Shown here piece after piece: positions 6,442 through 8,212 of a stretch of 8,212 bases of DNA. The first letter of the stretch is position 1, and every line of letters starts with the position of its first letter. Position numbers and translations under genes: made by a program. The DNA comes from an uncultured Campylobacter sp. (GTDB lineage: Bacteria > Campylobacterota > Campylobacteria > Campylobacterales > Campylobacteraceae). The stretch lies in assembly GCF_938017705.1 (NCBI RefSeq), contig NZ_CALIIS010000017.1:1-8212 (forward strand). Reading direction: 5' to 3'. A model generated the notes under the pieces. The model did no database searches and was not told the origin of the DNA. It saw nothing but the letters and a program-made list of their open reading frames with translations.

Positions 6442-6447
6442 ATTCTA
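6442..6447 (-). promoter_or_regulatory. Candidate -10 element for the repeat-containing protein gene
   Basis: The minus strand reads TAGAAT about 23 bases upstream of the ATG at 6418, leaving a short leader that still includes the AAAGGAG site. The preceding 40 bases are strongly AT-rich with T-runs. The same hexamer is found upstream of ilvE. Confidence 0.35.
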
Positions 6448-6671
6448 ACTTAAAACTATAAACTCAAATTTAATTATTTATTATCAAGGATTGCGGAGGA
6501 TTTGCGTTTGCGAGGCAGAATTTTAGGCGCTAAGATTTAGCATTTTGATTGATTTTATATCTCTTTGCGCTTCTTCTCACGCCGCTTTTTTGTACTTTTT
6601 TTGTGCAGAGATGAAGCGAGCTTGCAAAGATAAATTTTACCCGCAAACTTTAACTAAATTGCCCGCACAAG
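6448..6671. other. Spacer with no gene, between YgbA-type gene and the repeat protein gene
   Basis: No coding frame is convincing in these 224 bases. The half nearest 6448 is AT-rich and probably holds the promoter of the gene at 5642-6418. A weak 5-base hairpin (GCTAA-GAT-TTAGC, 6529-6541) is present, without a T-run. I see no clear terminator for the YgbA-type gene. Confidence 0.4.
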
Positions 6672-7031
6672 TTAGCTTTTTTTAAACGAAAAAAGCTTTT
6701 TGATCTTCGTAAGCCCCAGCTTCATACCACTATATTTCATCATCTTAGCCATATTTACCCACATTTCGCGCTCGTAGCACGGATGCGGGCAGTGGTGACA
6801 GCGTGGCTTTTCGGTGTGCGGGCAGGCACCAAGGCGCGCGTAGGCGTAACGCAACATCCGCTCGCAGTCCGCGCACAGATGAAAGTGGGTCTGCACTAGC
6901 CCCTTATCGTCTTTGTAGTCATGAAGCACAGCACCATCTTTTTTAAGCGCGTCCATATGCTTGCCATCGCAGTAAATTTGGATAAATTTCGTCACCGTGT
7001 TTACTTCGTAAATAAATTTTTCGCTAGTCAT
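6672..7031 (-). CDS. YgbA-type protein (nitrous oxide-stimulated promoter family)
   Basis: This 119-residue cytoplasmic protein matches the family of E. coli YgbA (named nitrous oxide-stimulated promoter), whose gene is controlled by the nitric oxide sensor NsrR and is linked to growth under nitrosative stress; the biochemical role is not well established. The match rests on NTVTKFIQIYCDGKH near the N-terminus, HLCADCERMLRYAYARLGAC (51-70) and KPRCHHCPHPCY (75-86). Cys53, Cys56, Cys70, Cys78, Cys81 and Cys85 could bind a metal or iron-sulfur cluster, which is inference. The extra stretch at about 25-47 makes the protein longer than I recall for YgbA before the first Cys pair. The ATG at 7031 has AAAGGATC upstream. 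It lies 75 bases after the transporter, separated by a likely terminator, so it is probably a separate unit. I see no clear operator for a nitric oxide regulator. Confidence 0.85.
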   Translation of the reverse strand: MTSEKFIYEVNTVTKFIQIYCDGKHMDALKKDGAVLHDYKDDKGLVQTHFHLCADCERMLRYAYARLGACPHTEKPRCHHCPHPCYEREMWVNMAKMMKYSGMKLGLTKIKKLFSFKKS

Positions 7032-7049
7032 ATTTGATCCTTTGGGCGG

Positions 7050-7055
7050 ATTTTA
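7050..7055 (-). promoter_or_regulatory. Candidate -10 element for the YgbA-type gene
   Basis: The minus strand reads TAAAAT, preceded by AGA, about 18 bases before the ATG at 7031. It lies between the palindromic terminator and the gene, where an independent promoter is expected. The leader would be very short. Confidence 0.35.
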
Positions 7056-7066
7056 TCTAAAAGAGA

Positions 7067-7092
7067 CAAAAATACTCTTGAGCGCGCTCAAG
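7067..7092 (-). terminator. Likely rho-independent terminator of the AI-2E transporter gene
   Basis: A perfect 16-base palindrome, CTTGAGCGCGCTCAAG (7077-7092), begins 14 bases after the transporter stop codon. Read on the minus strand it is followed after four bases by five T residues (7072-7068). The stem has six pairs with a CGCG loop, short but G+C-rich. Its position between two same-strand genes supports termination. Confidence 0.6.
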
Positions 7093-7106
7093 CCCTTAAA
7101 GCTTTA

Positions 7107-8033
7107 CTACTTTTCCACCTTGTTGCCGAGCAGCGTCGCTATAGACTTCGTTTTGTCGTTTGAGGCAAGCGCGATCTGAATGCTCATCGTAAGCGGTACG
7201 GCTAAAAACAACCCGCCGATGCCGAGTACGAAGCCCCACAGCAGCAGCCCCGCGAGCACGCTGATCGTTGAAAGCCCGAGCCCTTGCCCTAAAAATCGCG
7301 GCTCGATGATATTGCCGATCGCGACGTTTACGGCTAGATATATCGCGATGGTCCAGACGCTGTAGCTTATATCCATCGTAGAAAGGGTTACAAAAAGCGT
7401 CGGGAAGACCGCTACGATCGAGCCGATGGTTGGGATGAAATTTAACACGAAGGCTAGAATCCCCCACAGTGCGGCGTACGGAACTCCGAGCACCCATAGT
7501 CCGAGCCCGATCAGCGCGCCGGTGCATGCCGAGGCTATAGTTTTAATGAGAAGGTACTTTTTCAAATTTGAAGCAAATTTTTTGACGAAAGTATGCGTCG
7601 CGTGGCTACGCTGCGAAAAGTAGCGGATCTTTTCATCCATCATAGAGCTTTCAAAGACCATAAACGAGACCATTATGAAGATGAAAAATCCCGTCGAGAC
7701 GATTGAGCCCGTTTTGCGAAGCAAGGTAGAGATTTGTGCCGCGACCTCGTTAGGATCGACGCCCAGTCCTTGGACGTCAAACTCTACGCCGAAGCGAACA
7801 AGCCTTGTGCTGATGCCTTGCAAGACGTCGTTAAATTTAGCCTGAAGCTCCGGCAAGCGCGCCGAAAATTCCTTGATCGCATCAAAGATCACCGAGCCGA
7901 AAAAAACCATAATCGCTACGAATGCGAAAGTCACGAGCAGAAAGCTAAAAACGCGGCCGACGCGGAGCTTTTGCACATATAGCACCAGCGGCGAGACCAG
8001 CACGGTGATGAAAATAGCCAGCAAAAACGGCAC
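7107..8033 (-). CDS. AI-2E family transporter, N-terminus missing at an apparent sequence join
   Basis: This is an inner-membrane protein of the AI-2E (TqsA/YdbI-like) family, members of which export autoinducer-2, other small molecules or ions; the substrate here cannot be told. The 308 visible residues start inside the first conserved segment (PFLLAIFITVLVSPLVLYV), followed by a membrane helix at 27-50, a soluble region with an amphipathic stretch (51-107), and helices at about 108-127, 160-182, 185-218, 224-243 and 255-285. The family signatures FVLNFIPTIGS (195-205), NIIEPRFLGQGLGLS (241-255) and GIGGLFLAVPL (271-281) are intact, as is the C-terminus. Relatives carry some 30-45 more residues before PFLLA. 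Upstream of the GTG at 8033 the frame stays open but gives unrelated sequence to a stop at 8127-8129, so GTG is not a credible start. The gene is truncated by the join at about 8029-8040. Confidence 0.88.
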   Translation of the reverse strand: MPFLLAIFITVLVSPLVLYVQKLRVGRVFSFLLVTFAFVAIMVFFGSVIFDAIKEFSARLPELQAKFNDVLQGISTRLVRFGVEFDVQGLGVDPNEVAAQISTLLRKTGSIVSTGFFIFIMVSFMVFESSMMDEKIRYFSQRSHATHTFVKKFASNLKKYLLIKTIASACTGALIGLGLWVLGVPYAALWGILAFVLNFIPTIGSIVAVFPTLFVTLSTMDISYSVWTIAIYLAVNVAIGNIIEPRFLGQGLGLSTISVLAGLLLWGFVLGIGGLFLAVPLTMSIQIALASNDKTKSIATLLGNKVEK

Positions 8034-8034
8034 G

Positions 8035-8212
8035 CTGCAGACATCGCTGCGCGTCGGCCGGGCGGTGCTCCATCCATGCGATGCGTGCCAGCCCCAGCTG
8101 GGCGTCCGGCATCCGTCCGTCGACCATCAGGGCGTGTGAGAGATAGTATTTCGCCTTCGGCAGGTCGTTCTGTTCCAGGTAGTAGCTGCCGAACACCTCG
8201 TTGAAAATGTCG
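8035..8212 (-). CDS. TPR protein fragment in foreign-looking DNA, cut at both ends
   Basis: From the right edge the minus strand encodes about 59 residues beginning DIFNEVFGSYYLEQ. Two tetratricopeptide units are visible: one from FGSYYLEQNDLPKAKYY with the small and aromatic residues in the expected places, and a second starting DAQLGLARIAWMEH and running into RPADAQRCLQ. TPR units mediate protein-protein contacts and occur in type IV pilus assembly factors, lipopolysaccharide assembly proteins and secretion factors; which this is cannot be decided. The DNA is about 62% G+C by hand count, lacks the AAATTT words common elsewhere, and favours CTG, CAG and CCG codons, as in beta- or gammaproteobacteria. 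Past about 8035 the frame enters antisense-frame noise within the transporter sequence. The start lies beyond the window and the true end is lost. Confidence 0.7.

Noticed and set aside
6674..6697. A/T-rich hairpin (AGCTTTTTT / AAAAAAGCT) at the end of the YgbA-type gene as a terminator
   Set aside because: It overlaps the last codons, and on the minus strand no T-run follows it. It would fit only plus-strand transcription, for which there is no gene.
7096..7527. Minus-strand frame overlapping the transporter gene
   Set aside because: Arg-rich, no recognisable domain, and shifted against the AI-2E frame, whose motifs are unmistakable.
8035..8040. CTGCAG taken as proof of a cloning artefact
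   Set aside because: A six-base word is frequent by chance in G+C-rich DNA; it is suggestive only together with the change of composition.
7945..8196. Single frame covering both the TPR segment and the transporter start
   Set aside because: Only the part right of about 8035 is TPR-like; the rest is out-of-frame read-through into transporter DNA and not a real fusion.

Overview
The window looks like chromosomal DNA of a Campylobacter-type epsilonproteobacterium. The AT-rich spacers are full of TTTAAATTT-like runs, the starts follow purine-rich AAGGA sites, and two gene pairs (ilvE next to an SPFH gene; mobA overlapping pldA) match neighbours I recall from Campylobacter jejuni. The G+C content, roughly half, is high for the genus and suggests an oral lineage such as C. 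gracilis, C. showae or C. rectus; the genus is well supported, the species is a guess. Every gene I accept is on the minus strand, so the functional order runs from high to low coordinates.

From the right: 8035-8212 encodes part of a TPR protein in DNA of about 62% G+C (hand count) that looks foreign to the rest. It abuts an AI-2E family membrane transporter (7107-8033) whose N-terminus is missing, so the join at about 8029-8040 is either an assembly or cloning chimera or a real recombination point. The transporter ends in a terminator-like palindrome (7067-7092). Next come a YgbA-type cysteine-rich protein linked by family to nitrosative stress (6672-7031), an unrecognised 258-residue protein built from three helix-turn-helix-like repeats (5642-6418), mobA for molybdenum cofactor maturation (5016-5582) overlapping pldA for outer-membrane phospholipase A (3890-5026), then ilvE (2812-3738) and an SPFH/prohibitin-like membrane protein (1724-2803) in a tight pair. 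A 292-base spacer packed with inverted repeats follows, then a fused hisI-hisE gene (376-1431), and last an unrecognised gene cut by the left edge (1-270).

The cell functions are ordinary housekeeping: histidine and branched-chain amino acid synthesis, molybdoenzyme cofactor supply, envelope maintenance and stress response. Three things stand out. First, the two unrelated proteins HisIE and PldA carry long Asn-Ser-Ala-rich linkers encoded by the same short DNA motif, as if one coding repeat had expanded in both. Second, the spacer upstream of hisI contains five consecutive hairpins and an alternating GCGAGTT/AACTCGC motif. Third, the right end is chimeric in appearance. I see no CRISPR array, tRNA, rRNA, transposase or integrase.
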